Both the position numbers and the translations under genes were made by a program. Positions 1 through 11,081 of a stretch of DNA of 64,000 nucleotides are shown piece by piece. A model generated the notes under the pieces. That model worked only from the letters and a program-made list of their open reading frames with translations. It searched no databases and was not told where the DNA came from. Each line of letters begins with the position of its first letter. The stretch's first letter is position 1. The stretch is taken from assembly GCA_030248135.1 (NCBI GenBank), contig JASANC010005171.1, positions 1 through 64,000 of the forward strand, written 5' to 3'. This DNA comes from Theristus sp. LFF4_11. Taxonomy: Eukaryota > Nematoda > Chromadorea > Monhysterida > Xyalidae.

Positions 1-173
1 GTTGACTGGTGGAGTGTTTGCATTCAGGCTTGTCGCGATGCAGCCAGCCGTAGGGCAGAGGGCTAAATAAAGACAAAGCCGCTAACTAGAGCACTTGTGA
101 ATGCGGAAACTTGTCAGTCGTCAACAAACAGCAGCGAACGACACAACACAACCGCAGTTTGTGTGTTTCACAG

Positions 174-1033
174 CGTCCAAGCAACTGTTTGCGCTGCATG
201 GCGCTGTGAAGATGCTGCATCAGCGGGTGCTGCTCATCTCGGAGTACCTGAAGGCCGTGCACAGCGGTCAGTTGCCGCGCAACGAACGAATCATCAGGGA
301 CGCCGCCGCCATTTGTCGCCGTTTGCCGCTCGCCTTTGGAGATCTCTTTCATCGGCAGTTTGACGAGGTTGGCGTTTTGTGTGTATACGATCGAACTCTA
401 TGACATATCCAACCAGCTGATTGGTTGGTGGTCACGTGATGCATGGATTCTATGCAAACCAAACGCCGCCTCCACTGCAATTAATGCACAATGCGGGCTT
501 GAGCATGCATCATCCACAGTATCAGCAGCGCTGGCCTGGTGTGCGTTCAGAAAGCTTTTTCGTGTCCATGCCTTTTTTGGTCTTTTTCGACTCAACTGCT
601 CTGCTCAACAACTCAGCTTTTTAGCGTTTTCCCAGTGCAACGTCGTTTGTGTGCATTGCAGATGACTGGCGACATCGAACTGATCGCTCTGCTTGGCTGT
701 TTGACGAAAACGTGCGGAACGATGAATCAGGCTAGTCGTTGCTTTACCACAGACTGCGTGCCTCAAGCCGAAGTGTCAAGTGTATTTCAAACCGCGACTT
801 TTTTTGCAAGGTGCACTTCGGTTTGTGGGACCGTTGACGTTACCTGAATCACCCTCTCGCTCGGCTCTGCTGTTCGCTCATGCAGCGGATCACATGTCAA
901 AGATTGTTTGTTTTTGCGTTCTTGAACTGTCTTGATTATTGCTGTTTTTCAGTTGGTCGGCAAGCTGAACGTGTTGTCCGACCGTCACGTGATGGGTGTC
1001 GGCATGCGCAGAGGGCGCGGGCTGTTCATGTGA
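174..1033 (+). CDS. CSN6: COP9 signalosome subunit 6, C-terminal exons (5' end outside window)
   Basis: Three exons close in phase: 174-367, 662-730, 953-1033 (TGA), giving about 114 residues. The protein reads ALHGAVKMLHQRV, then EYLKAVHSGQLPRN, then LTKTCGTMNQ, and ends in a short Arg/Gly tail (RRGRGLFM). This series (KML-x-RV, EYLKA, TKTC-x-TMNQ, RxRGLF end) is the C-terminal half of CSN6, the catalytically inactive MPN-domain subunit of the COP9 signalosome, which removes NEDD8 from cullins in nucleus and cytosol. The N-terminal MPN domain must lie left of the window. The related proteins eIF3f and Rpn8 do not share the TKTC-x-TMNQ segment, so CSN6 is preferred. Intron 731-952 has a GC donor (CAG|GCTAGT); intron 368-661 carries one arm of a MITE. 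Family assignment is from remembered motifs; exon structure is seen directly. Confidence 0.85.
385..459 (+). repeat. Single arm of a palindromic MITE (family M1) in CSN6 intron
   Basis: The stretch with ACTCTATGACATATCC, AGCTGATTGGTTGGTG and CACGTGATGCATG matches one arm of the near-palindromic element at 63308-63471 and is related to the complete element at 50755-50897. The second arm is missing here, so this is a degraded copy. Confidence 0.7.
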
Positions 1034-1734
1034 TTGAGTGTGTTTACAATTTTCTCAAACATCTGCCCTGTGTGTTTTTTTTTTAATTTTTCTGGAGTCA
1101 CTCTTGAAGACTATGGCTGTTGGTATAACAAACGATGTTCATTTTATGTTACGGTCGAGTTCACATGAGTTGATTTTGCAAGCAAGTGATCTACTTTGGC
1201 TGTATGTAGCATAGACACGACTGGGTGGCAACGGAAGAAGGCCGTTTTAGGTGAATTTTGATAGTTGAAAAAAACCCTGAAAAAAAAAACGGTTTCTCTG
1301 CCAACCCCAGACAGGACGCAGCCAAGCCGTGCGTTGCACGTGAGCTTGTCTTTTTGATAGCAGTGGGTTTGGCTGTAATTGACTAGCAATTTAGAGTTTT
1401 AGTTGTTTATCCGAATGTTAGTCGCTGTACGTTGTTGTGTTAAGGATTGATTAACTGTGTTATTATGCTTTCTTTTTTCTTAGTTGCCTTGCGGGTTGAA
1501 ATCTGAATCGAAATGAAAAAAAGGTCTTTGTCTTAGGTTGTTTGTTGAATGTTACAGTCTGTTACGTCGTGCGAACCGCGATGACGGCGGTTTTATTTCG
1601 ATTTCTTTTCTGTATGCATGCACCAAAGATGTTGCGTGTTTCTGCAGCTGACTGGTGTGCTTTTTGGCAGTGAATGCAGAACTGAATGCACTTTTGATTG
1701 ATTTTAGATTGGAAAACTTTAAAAACAAAACAAA
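1034..1734. other. Intergenic spacer CSN6-snapin
   Basis: No coding exon is recognised. It is T-rich and must hold the CSN6 3' UTR and the snapin promoter. No AATAAA was found close to the CSN6 stop. A 3' splice site (ATTTTAG, ending at 1707) lies 28 nt before the snapin ATG. Confidence 0.5.
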
Positions 1735-2989
1735 ATGTCACTCGACGAGCCGAACACGTCAGCGGGATTGGCGAATGAACCGGAATTGGAGCCGGTGACG
1801 CCCGAAACAGAGAGGGCTGTGTTCTCGAATGGACTGATGACCTTGCTGAGGCCGGTGGTCACCGAATTGGACGACAGGGTGAAAGCAACGCGGTAAGACT
1901 GGCTGCGTTTGACTGCACTCCAAGCTTGGTTGTGCTGCCTGTGTGTGTCGCATTTGTATGGAACAGTTGGGAGGCGCTGATCGCCGATTGGTCGATTCAG
2001 TTGGTCTTGAAGCTGAGTTTGAGTCCGCTTGCGAATACGTTTTTTTCTGTTTAGGATTAGTCAACTGCAATTGCGTCAACAAATTGAAGCGCTGTCCGAA
2101 GGTTAGTAGTGGGAGAGCCATCAGTTTAGCAACATACATTAGAGGCTCTGCCAGCGTTTTCATTTCATTGGTAGTTTTTATATATATATATATATATATT
2201 GAAGTACGCCCCCACCGATTTCGGAAACCCGAAGGTACCAAACTCCGGTGGGATTGGGGAATGGACGGCTCACCATCCCGTGGAACCAATACCCTCGCCA
2301 CGTGAGGGGGACAGCCTCTAAGCCCCGCTCTGTCCTGGGGGCATCAGTGATCTTAGCCCGGTTTCGGTTTCGGTGGCCTGCGGTCGCTATATCCCCGTAG
2401 TGCAGCGAATCCGAAAGTTTTAGTTGAAAACCAGAGTAGTTATTAGAGTAGAGAGCTACACTGGCGGCAGTTTGTCATCCTCCGTGGGGGATCGAACCCG
2501 TCACCTTCTGGGTTGAAGGCGAACGTGCTAACCACCGAGCCACGGAGGCGACAAAACGATAGTTCATCCTAAACGTTTATAGTATGAAGTTCTTTGCACT
2601 GGCTGCTTGTTTTGTGCAAGCCATACCGAATCCCAGTTTTGCCACAATGCAAATTCCGCCGTGATACAGACCTGCGGACGATCGCGGACGCTCAGAAAAC
2701 GCCCTACGAATTGGAGCCGTACATGCGCAAAATGCAGGACGCTCGGAAACGGGTCGCAGTGGTGAGCAGCATCCTGCAGAATGCACAGGTGAGCGATTGT
2801 TATTATCGTTTCGGTGCGAAAGGGGCGCAGCAAGGTTGAATGATGGGTGTGGAACCATTTGCACGATGCAAGCCCGTTTTATTGCAGGACCGTCTGACAA
2901 AGCTGCAACGAAACATCACCAAAGAGACAGAACGAAGGAAGGCATTGCTCGACCCGCCTTCGCCTTCAGCCGCTGGCGCGCCAATTTGA
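1735..2989 (+). CDS. SNAPIN: Snapin (SNAP-associated protein, BLOC-1 subunit)
   Basis: Four exons join in phase: 1735-1892, 2055-2101, 2670-2788, 2888-2989 (TGA); 141 aa, close to the 136 aa of mammalian snapin. Snapin is a small cytosolic coiled-coil subunit of BLOC-1 and BORC. It binds SNAP-25 and acts in lysosome-related organelle biogenesis, lysosome positioning and synaptic vesicle release. Landmarks: FSNGLMTLLRPVVTELD (family: the FxxGLLxFLRPxVxxLD region), an SQLQLRQQIEALSE coiled coil, then YMRKMQDARKRVAVVSSILQ and DRLTKLQRNITKETERR, matching the conserved C-terminal helix almost residue for residue. The N-terminus is acidic and poorly conserved, as usual. Intron 2 is enlarged by a SINE on the opposite strand. 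A likely polyadenylation signal lies at 3173. The start was chosen as the first in-frame ATG after the 3' splice site at 1707. Confidence 0.92.
2202..2554 (-). mobile_element. tRNA-derived SINE (family S1), near full length, in snapin intron 2
   Basis: On the minus strand the element starts with a tRNA-like head (about 2552-2478): A box TGGCTCGGTGGTTAGC and B box GGGTTCGATCC. The anticodon arm is abnormal (CCTTC/GAAGG around a 6-nt loop), so this is not a working tRNA. The body runs to a conserved tail TTTGGTACCTTCGGGTTTCC and ends next to a (TA)n tract at 2180-2199. The body is nearly identical to 41632-41852 (plus strand), and the tail is shared with a second family at 26558-26790. Confidence 0.85.
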
Positions 2990-4087
2990 AAAAAAAAACT
3001 ATCACTAACAATTACGGTGCGGCTAGCTGATTGGTTGAAATGTAGCCAATCAGTGTACAACTGCTTTGAGTTCCACTTGAACCGCATTTTTCAGTCATTC
3101 CATATGTTTTATTTTTATTTTGTGCTGTGATATTTCTCAAGATACCGTTTTTTATGAACATGTGTGTTTTTGAATAAACGGTGAAACGCGCAAAATGTTT
3201 TATTGTGAAATCTGCCCATAACCTTCCTGCAAAATCTGTGCGGGGAGCCGTAAAGCCGAATGACACAAACGTGCGCTCACCCGAGACGCGTGCGGTGCTG
3301 TGGTGTACCACCGCTGATCTGTCTACCCGTTCTTACTAGCTGTACTGATTGCACATTACACGGAGCGAAACCATCACTCAACCGATTCCTTTGCAAGGCG
3401 CACTCCAATTTGCGCGAATTTCATCGCGCGTAGTTCGTGAGAAACCATACCATTACCTGGGTCTTGTCTGATTTCAAACCGAAATGCTCGTGTGTGCTCC
3501 GCCGCTCTTGCACCCAATCACCTTGCTTCATTTGAAATGAGCATCAAACTTCAAATACGACTTTTTTCTTCCAGAGCTTCCAGACACGAATCCATCTCAA
3601 CACGCAAAAACAGCAAAACCGGCAAACTGGTTTTCATCATATGTTGCACTGGCCGCTGACTAAAAAACTTCAGCGTCAATGATACGATATGGTATGATAG
3701 CAGGTTACGTATGACTTGTCGAGTTTTATAAAACTGGCAACGTGAATTGCACGTTGAATAAATGGTCTGGCGTTTTATTTCTCAATTCTAGCCTGGTGTG
3801 CAACGGCTTTTCATCAACAGATAACGTTGTAAAAATAAATGAGAAAAATGCAAATTTCAATGTCCCTTTTTTAAAACGCCTTTGCACTGTCATTGACTAG
3901 TGCTTGAAACAGCCTTCTACCCTTGTTTATTGATTCTGATTGAACTAAAACTACATTTAGCTAAAACAGCGAGCAACGCACCGTTTTCCAAATAGATTGC
4001 ATAAAGTTTTCATTGTGATTCACTTTTAATTGAGCCGTTTGGTTAGTTCCAGTGTCGTGTGCAGCCATCCATTGTGATTTTTTCAGC
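2990..4087. other. Intergenic spacer snapin-LITAF gene
   Basis: Contains the snapin 3' UTR and no recognisable exon. A short inverted pair GCTGATTGGTTG/TAGCCAATCAG at about 3023-3053 resembles the inner part of MITE family M1. The spacer ends in a strong 3' splice site TTTTTTCAG at 4086, directly before the next start codon. Confidence 0.45.
3173..3178 (+). promoter_or_regulatory. Candidate polyadenylation signal of snapin
   Basis: AATAAA, 184 nt after the snapin stop codon, in a T-rich context. Confidence 0.5.
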
Positions 4088-5071
4088 ATGGACGGTTTAT
4101 CAGAGTTGCCTTCGACGTCTTTAACGGCGAAATCAACTGCCGTATACGGCACAATGTGGAACACTGGCAGCAACAACGACACTGCTTCGACGTCGTTCGC
4201 TGCCGGAACTGATGAACATGAAAACAATGACTCTTGCGAAATCCAAAAGCCCGAATTTTGTGATGACAGCAACAACAACAACGAATTTTCCTCGTCCGAA
4301 CAACCAGATGAACAAAGGTTGCCGCTATTGGAGAAATCAAGTTCTGCTCCAAACAATCAGCGACGTCGTGGCGATGACCCGTTTGATCGAATCGAAAAGT
4401 GCCCGCTGCCAGTGAACTCAGAACACCGGAAATCCAAAGTAAAACCAAGGAAACGCCATCAGGATAAGCCGCTGAAAATTGTGGTGACCACGGATGTGTT
4501 CGACTCTGAGCAGCCGATCCGACTGAAGTGTCCGCATTGCAAGTTCTTCGTGCAGACGCACGTGGAGCACAAGGCTGGCTGGTGTATGGTTGTGTCGTGC
4601 CTGCTGCTTGGCGCGGTCGGGTTCGTGTGCTTCTATCGTGTTTGCCATAAAGAGATTCACTAAAACTCGGATGTGTTTTTTCAGGGTGCAGAGAAAAATG
4701 TTGTCTGCCGTGTTTCTAGCGGTGTAGTGATAGTAAAATCTGCCGCAACACATGATTTTTGCATGCTGGGCTCGTTGCGAAACTTGGTACACAAATGTCC
4801 AGTAACCATGAACAGCTGAACGTGTAGGATCTTGTTGTGCAGAACGAACTGAGCGATCTTGTTCAGTCATCCTTAGCACAGACTACAAGGGTTATTTTTG
4901 ATAGAGACTTCAAACTCTCAATTCACGAGTTGCATTTTCAGGTTCTTCGTGCTGTTGTGCGTGCTGCCGTTGTGCCTGCCATGTTGCTACGACGTGTTGC
5001 ACAGCTGCGAACGTTGCCACAAATTGGTGGGCGCTCACAAAAGGCTGCAGTATTGGCTGTGCTCCAGATGA
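4088..5071 (+). CDS. LITAF-domain (LITAF/CDIP1-like) membrane-associated protein
   Basis: Two exons, 4088-4620 and 4942-5071 (TGA), join in phase; 220 aa. Residues 1-145 are polar and disordered (Ser/Asn/Asp-rich, then a basic RKSKVKPRKRH patch). The C-terminus is a LITAF domain: first zinc knuckle CPHC (about 148-151), the THVEHKAGW segment, a hydrophobic membrane-embedded stretch (LLLGAVGFFVLLCVLPLCLP), and a second knuckle HSCERCHKLVGAHKR (about 199-210). LITAF proteins coordinate one zinc ion through these two CxxC knuckles and insert as a monotopic hairpin in the cytosolic face of late endosomes and lysosomes. The second knuckle is CERC where most family members have CPxC. The start is the ATG 2 nt after a TTTTTTCAG acceptor, so the mRNA is probably trans-spliced or has a 5'UTR intron. 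Which LITAF paralogue this is cannot be told. Confidence 0.88.
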
Positions 5072-8000
5072 CGCGATCACAGGTCTTACAGTCAAAGAAG
5101 AATTGGCGTTAAGAACCGCCAGTTGGCGTCAGTTAACGTCGGTTCATTTCAGAAGACGTCAAACGAGTGAGGAGTTGACGACGTCAATAGTCAATGTTTA
5201 TGAAAAGCAATGCTTTCACAACACATTGGTTGACTTGATACCTTGACATTTTCATGTTCTCTTTTTCCGGGTGTTGAAAAGAAATTGGTTTTCAGCTGAC
5301 ATTCACATCTGTCGTGTTCGCACAGGCTTACTGAGCATAATTTTGACCTTTTCAGTGAAAGATTCTCATTTTCAGTATTGCTTTTTCATAAAAAAATGAT
5401 GCAAGAAACGAACGTACTTTCTGGATTATGCACTGCACGCATTACCTCTTGAACATTCAGTAAAAAAGTTTAAAAAAGTTTACAAACATGGGTAATCTGC
5501 TGTGCAGCAACGCTGCCAATTACCTATAATTTAGAAAAACGCGCTGATTGGTTTAACAGTCTAGTTTGTCTCCAGTACCCAACCAAACAAAAAACGGCAA
5601 CCACAGAACAGGAGTTCCGTATTTACATATTTGTCTGTACAGCCACAAATAGTACAAAAAAAATATTTTGCATCCTGTTAATTTATTTCGCCTGTTCCGC
5701 AAGTCCATCAAAAGCGCGTTATTGGCCAGTTTACCCCTATGGCAAATATGGGCGTGTTATTAATGGGCAGACGGTTCTCAAAGTCGGCTTGTGATTGTGT
5801 TTTTCACATAGCTGATAATTTTTTGACCACCTCTGCACAACAAAAACGGATGCAGATCCTGCATCGACACACGGAATTCGAATCCAGGCGATTATCAAAG
5901 TGATAATAAATCAATGATGATCGGAATCACCAAAAAACAATGATTTCAATTATTTAACGAGGACTGCAGATCGGTTGTTTGAGCTGGTACATACATCCGC
6001 TTATTTATCATATGATTCAACCACATACTCTGTTTTCTGGCTGCAGTTTTCCTCAGTGAATGGGTGCTGAACTTCGCCGAATGTTTCAGACGCGTAGTTC
6101 TTGACTTTTTTGGTCAGTTTTTGACCAATCAGCACCTAGCATTGAATTTCTGGCATACTTGTTGTATCGCGCAATTCGGAATATAGAGAAGGTCATATTT
6201 CCTATTCAATGCGTTTCATCTGCGTTGAGGCCACTTTATTTTTGCACATGCTTCAATTGTTAATTGTGACAAATTTTCATTAGCTTTCTTTCAACCACGG
6301 TGTTCGCGCGACAGAAGCATAAATTGCCACCATTTATTATACAAGTCTGTGAACGTTGAACTCAATGAAGGCCCCAGCAGCTTGTCAGTTCTGAATTCAG
6401 CGCAATAAATTTTCATTATATAAGCGAAGGGCACATATCTGCCGTTTGGTGCAATTGCACTGCAGGAATTTTCATTTATAACGCATATTTGATTATAATA
6501 AGAGCACAACTACAGTAACTCAGAATTAAAAAAGCTAAAATGTCTTGTGAATTCTAACCGCATACTCAGAAAGCAAACTGAATTCGTTGAGCCGCTTGCT
6601 GATTGGTTGCTTTTGAATTCACACACACGCTATTGGTTACGTTGCGTTAGCGTGTGCACGCGCGCGGGTGCTAGACAGTTAGTTGGGTAAGAAAACTTGA
6701 ATTCAGATGCAGAAAGCAGAGCAATAATCCACTAACCGTACATTGGGGGCTTCAAAAAAGTAGAAAACTGGTTCGATTTCTTGTTTATTGTTGGACCACT
6801 GCTACAAAACGCAAAACTGTTGCGAATTTGCGGTTTGAAAGTTTTTATTATCATGATGGTCATATAGTGTCAGACAACGGTAATTACAGACTTTGGAAGT
6901 GAGTGAATTGTGTGGTACACACTAAGCCTCTTGATGTTGTGTTTTGGTTAGTTTCAAACGCATTATTAGCTGAAATGACGTTTTTAAAAACTGTTTCAGA
7001 AGGCAGGCTGTGTCGTTGTTTGTCTCTCTCTGCTGCAGATTACCGCGAAGGAATACTGTAAAGAGTGCACATACTGTAAAGGTAATCATTGTCACAAAGT
7101 TTGACAACGGGTTTTGTTGTGGTCAAGTTCGTTAGACGCAGCCTGACACTGAACACTGAATCGATTTGTGAACATCCTTTTGTATTTTAATTTTTTGATG
7201 CATGCTGGTGAGCTTTTAGTGGTAGAAAATTAACGAAACAGCATAAGCTTTTGACCATATTGGCAACACGCCTGTTGTTGCAAGTGATTTAAAAAAAGTA
7301 TGAGCGGTATAGCATTATTTTTGCATTTTGTTGTGCAGGCAGGACCCGACCGTTTCAGACAGAGTTCAGACAGGTCAGCTTAAAAAGTGCAGAAAAGAGA
7401 AAAATTACTAATATTCTTACGTACATGTGCATCTCTTGTCCATGTTCATTTTTATGCCCGAGTTTGCGTCGTCCCAACGGGAAATTACCTTGCTTTGCCC
7501 CACACACCCAATCGCTTGGTCCTAGGACCTGTCATAGTTAGTTATTTGAAGACACAAGAACACTGACAAACAATTTCAGGCTATAATGCAGGAGAAATCA
7601 CTTGATCAAGCAGTTTCGTCATCAGATCAATAGTTCATCTATTCATACGGATTTTTTTTTTCTTACTCGACTTTGATAACAGTTCATACCAATGGTTTTG
7701 AGCATTCGTAGTTGCCCAGAAAAAATAGCTGATTGATTTCTCCTTAAATAAAAATAGAAAAAGTCTCTTTATCTCCTGCAAAATCACCTGCTATTTTACC
7801 GAAAAAGTTAGCAGTTGAACCAAAGTGCTTTTTGTCTTCCATGCGTTTCACGACTGTTAAAGCCGGCGCAAATTACATGTAGTTGATGAAAAAAGCAGTG
7901 TTGTCATTTGCAGACTGCCCGTCACACGTGAAATTGTCGACATCAGCACCGCTTTTCTTAGTCATGCGTTTGCCTTTGGTCAAAGCAAGTCTTTCAATCT

Positions 8001-8315
8001 AAAGATCATTTCGGCTGTCAGTTGCATTTTTCTTTTCTGGAAATCACGAAAGAAGCCATACGATTCCCGGGGTTCCTGATTTTTTGAACTCAGTCGAGTT
8101 GAATTTATGAATGTGTTTCGAAGCGTTTTCAAAAACCGTTTCATCTGTCATTGTGTTGGCATTGGGCATTAATTCGTTGTTGTTTTTTGCATTCTGTTGT
8201 CAATAAGTGTGCTAAAATGATTGTTGAATTGTCTTTTTGCAAACTTGTTTCTGAATTTCAGCAATAAACAAAAGCAAAAAGGTTGCACCAATATCATCGA
8301 CGAAGTCAAAACACA
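5072..8315. other. 3.2-kb spacer without recognisable gene
   Basis: AT-rich DNA with only short open frames lacking codon structure or family motifs. A simple CACACACACGC stretch lies near 6620 and a CGCGCGCG tract near 6660. No tRNA, rRNA or repeat family was recognised. A 3' splice site ending at 8261 precedes the next ATG by 54 nt. Confidence 0.5.
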
Positions 8316-9446
8316 ATGAAGACCAGCATTCAATTTCTTTGTGCATTCATGGCAGTCTTATTGGTTGTCAACCATTGCGATGGCATGCCAGCAAAGAAAC
8401 ATGCCAAGTTGGTCGCATCTTTTTTGGGCTCGTGTACTATTCCGGCCCGCGAAATTCCGGCCCGTAGAATTCCGGCCCGCTCATTCCGGCCCGAAGAATT
8501 CCGGCCCGGAGAATTCCGGCCCGGAGAATTTTCGCTAGCAAGAACAATATTAAACCACACGAAGTGATTTTTGGTAAATAAATTCTTGTGATTTTTTATT
8601 TTTGTTTAGAACTTGCTTGCAGTGACTTGTTGTAGGTTCCTAATCCTAAGCCAAGCCTTTTTGATAAGGTAAAAGGGTCACAAATCCTGTTCATGATAAA
8701 AAATTTAAAAATTTAGTTGTAGTTTCTTTTTTCCAAAAGGTTTCATTTTCCAAAAAAGCAAACAGGACGAACATCATTGAAAATACACTGTAACATGTGA
8801 ACATCGATATTTTTATTTTCTTATTTCATTACCAAAATCACTTCGTGTGGTTTAATATTGTTCGTGCTGGCGAAAATTCTCCGGGCCGGAATTCTTCGGG
8901 CCGGAATTCTTCGGGCCGGAATGAGCGGGCCGGAATTCTTCAGGCCGGAATTAGCGGGCCGGAATTGTACCCCCCGCATCTTTTTTGTCGTCTTTGCTTT
9001 TGATTTATTTCATATGTATGCCAATGGTTCGGTGATACAGCTAATGTGTTTGTCTAAGGTGAATCGGAAAACTGTAGCATTCAGAATTCCGTCTCTTTTT
9101 TGCTGTGTTTACCCCAACAAACACACTGGCACATATACGTGGCTCCGCGCAGTTCAAAATCAGTGCCAATGTCCTTTCTTCATGAATAAACGCATGAAAA
9201 CCAGAAGAGTTTCACGCGTGTGCACCAATCTGCTAAAAATCCTTCTTAATTTTTTCAGTATTTCCATGTTGTTCCTTCCAACATTGCAGAAAGTCCGCAG
9301 AGGCGCAGGACTACCAGCATTTCATGCAGCTGTTGCAGCGCCACCCACAGTTGCAGCGGCGTGCTGGCTCGTGGCTTCGCGAGAGCAGCTACAGTAATCC
9401 GTACATGTCCAAGTGGGAAGACAAGCTCGGCTTCAATTTTCAGTGA
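8316..9446 (+). CDS. Small secreted peptide precursor-like gene (model incomplete)
   Basis: Exon 1 is 8316-8411: MKTSIQFLCAFMAVLLVVNHCDG is a clear signal peptide, followed by a Lys-rich stretch (PAKKHAKL), then donor TTG|GTCGCA. The terminal exon about 9290-9446 (TGA) reads EAQDYQHFMQLLQRHPQLQ, a dibasic RR, and a tail SYSNPYMSKWEDKLGFNFQ. The signal peptide, dibasic site and aromatic tail suggest a neuropeptide or other secreted peptide precursor, but I recognise no family. Phases do not fit directly: exon 1 ends in phase 0 and the last exon needs phase 2, so a short middle exon (length 3n+2) is missing from the model. The 20 nt from 9085 would fit but are unproven. An alternative is that the two exons belong to different genes. 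A transposon sits 3 bases into the intron. Confidence 0.45.
8427..8974. mobile_element. Non-autonomous TIR element with iterated CCGG-unit ends (about 548 bp)
   Basis: The two ends (about 8427-8575 and 8830-8974) are inverted repeats of about 145 bp. Each is five to seven iterations of an ATTCCGGCCCG unit followed by a shared unique stretch (AACAATATTAAACCACACG). The centre is AT-rich with no coding capacity. The element is flanked by a direct 13-bp duplication CGCATCTTTTTTG at 8414-8426 and 8975-8987, which looks like a target-site duplication, though unusually long. It lies in intron 1 of the secreted-peptide gene. Confidence 0.82.
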
Positions 9447-10194
9447 TGCACGTGATCTGATCTCTGGAAGTGATTTATAAAGAAATCAAGCAGAAACCAT
9501 TTCAAAACCATGTAGGTAAATTTTAGAGAGCCCCATTTTGTAACAGCGGTATGCAGTCGAATGCACTTCAGAAGCCGTCATTAGCTATTAACTCAAATTA
9601 GCCCGTTAAAGCTTTGAACTGCCCTTTGAAGGACCCGCAAGGCTGCAAGTGTGATCCGACTGTAATTCTGGGAACATCGCTATTCATTTGTTGTGATTTT
9701 AGATCTCAGTGTCGTTCACAAAATGCCAAAAACTAAAATTTTATGCCAAAGAAGAGAACATGTACATGAGGAAAACATTGTAACGATTAGTATTTTGTGA
9801 TAAAGGGCCCGTTTTCGTTGTAAAGTGTAAATTCCAACGGTCTACAATCCTAATCCCATCATCATAACTAAAATCCTCTACATTTACTATCCAAAATGAA
9901 CTCACCATCCTGACACGGTTTTCGCAGTCAACATTTCTCTCCAACCAGTGGCAGCAAGTGAAAAAATGTGGTGCTAGCCCAACAACAGCTAGTGGTAGCC
10001 CAACAAAATGTGAAAAAAATGCAGCAAGGAAAACACAAAGTTGCAGCAATAATCGTTTCATAAACCAAAACGAAGATAGAAACAGTTGTATTTGTCCATT
10101 GTTCATACTATGAATTGTGCACGCATTTTGTGCCAGTGCTATGACGTGGCTGACTGCTGCGTGTGACCGTATCCAACCAACAGACTATACAACG
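9447..10194. other. Spacer between peptide gene and IP3R 3' end
   Basis: Convergent 3' ends meet here. There is no recognised exon. The only longer frame (minus, 10106-9741) starts hydrophobic but lacks family motifs or splice-consistent neighbours. Confidence 0.4.
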
Positions 10195-11081
10195 CTACAG
10201 TTTCACCATGTACGGTCCATACAGTGCGTGCGCTGTTTTTGACGCCGTTGTGCTGCTGTCTTTCCGGCGGAACCAAGCGCCACGTGCCCTCATGGATTGA
10301 CGCTTGGCGTCGCGGGCAGCCGCTGCCTGCGCCCGGCTTTTGAGATCGTCCTGGAAATGGCAAAAAATAAATGGCTGTATATGAGACATTTGTAAGCTCC
10401 TTAGGCAGACAGTTAGAGACCATACTCAGCGGTCAGAGTTGCTTTTTTGGTCATTTCATGAATTTATGGTCATTACATGTTGTTTACTAACGTCGGCCTT
10501 GACGTGCTCGACGAGAAAGTTCACTTGGTCCATCAGGCGTTGAATGCGCGAATCCGAATTGTCCCCGTCGGAGCCAACCAACGAGAGCGCACGGCCCAGG
10601 GGAAAGAAATCCCAGCCGTCGTGTTGGATCTGGAAACTGTCTGTGTGAGCGTGGCTTATTAGCATCCTTACAGGTTCAAAGATGGCAAAGGCAATCAATA
10701 AAATTGCATCACATTGATCAAGCAAGTGACCAATCAGCGTCTCCAGTTAAAAGTCAAGCAACCAATCAGCTAGCATACAATACAACAAACAAACATACCT
10801 GATTGAAAACGTACAATTCGAGCGCTGTGAGATCATTGGCTGGTGTGTCGCTCAAATGGATGAAAAAGAACAAATATGCCCACATGCTGTGTTCAACCTG
10901 GAGTGTTTTCAATTGAAAAACCATGTCCATCTGCTGTACACTTCAATAGAGTTTGCCACAAAAATATTTTGTCATCGCTCACTTTCACATGATGCTGAAA
11001 GCCACGCCCATGGTGCTCAAACTCGTAGCTCTGACGACCACAGATGAAGCAGGTGCTCATCATGTCTTGCTCGATTTGAAA
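10195..11081 (-). other. IP3R C-terminal linker, zinc site and coiled-coil tail
   Basis: Exons in phase: 11081-10983, 10897-10799, 10629-10492, 10350-10195. The first carries CFICG and two His (FQHHVKVEHSMW across the splice), equal to the C2H2-like linker that joins the S6 bundle to the tail. WAYLFFFIHL, WDFFPLGRALSLVG and a heptad-like MDQVNFLVEHVKADDLKSRA follow. The last about 40 residues are basic and Ser/Thr-rich and have no counterpart I recognise. Confidence 0.88.

Noticed and set aside
1759..2301. 180-codon minus-strand frame
   Set aside because: It runs through snapin exons 1-2 on the opposite strand and the SINE, with no motif of its own.
2478..2552. Possible tRNA gene on minus strand
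   Set aside because: Good A and B boxes but an abnormal anticodon loop; head of SINE S1.
9741..10106. 121-codon minus-strand frame starting with a hydrophobic stretch
   Set aside because: Lies after the IP3R stop, has no splice-linked neighbours or family motif, and its composition is not gene-like.
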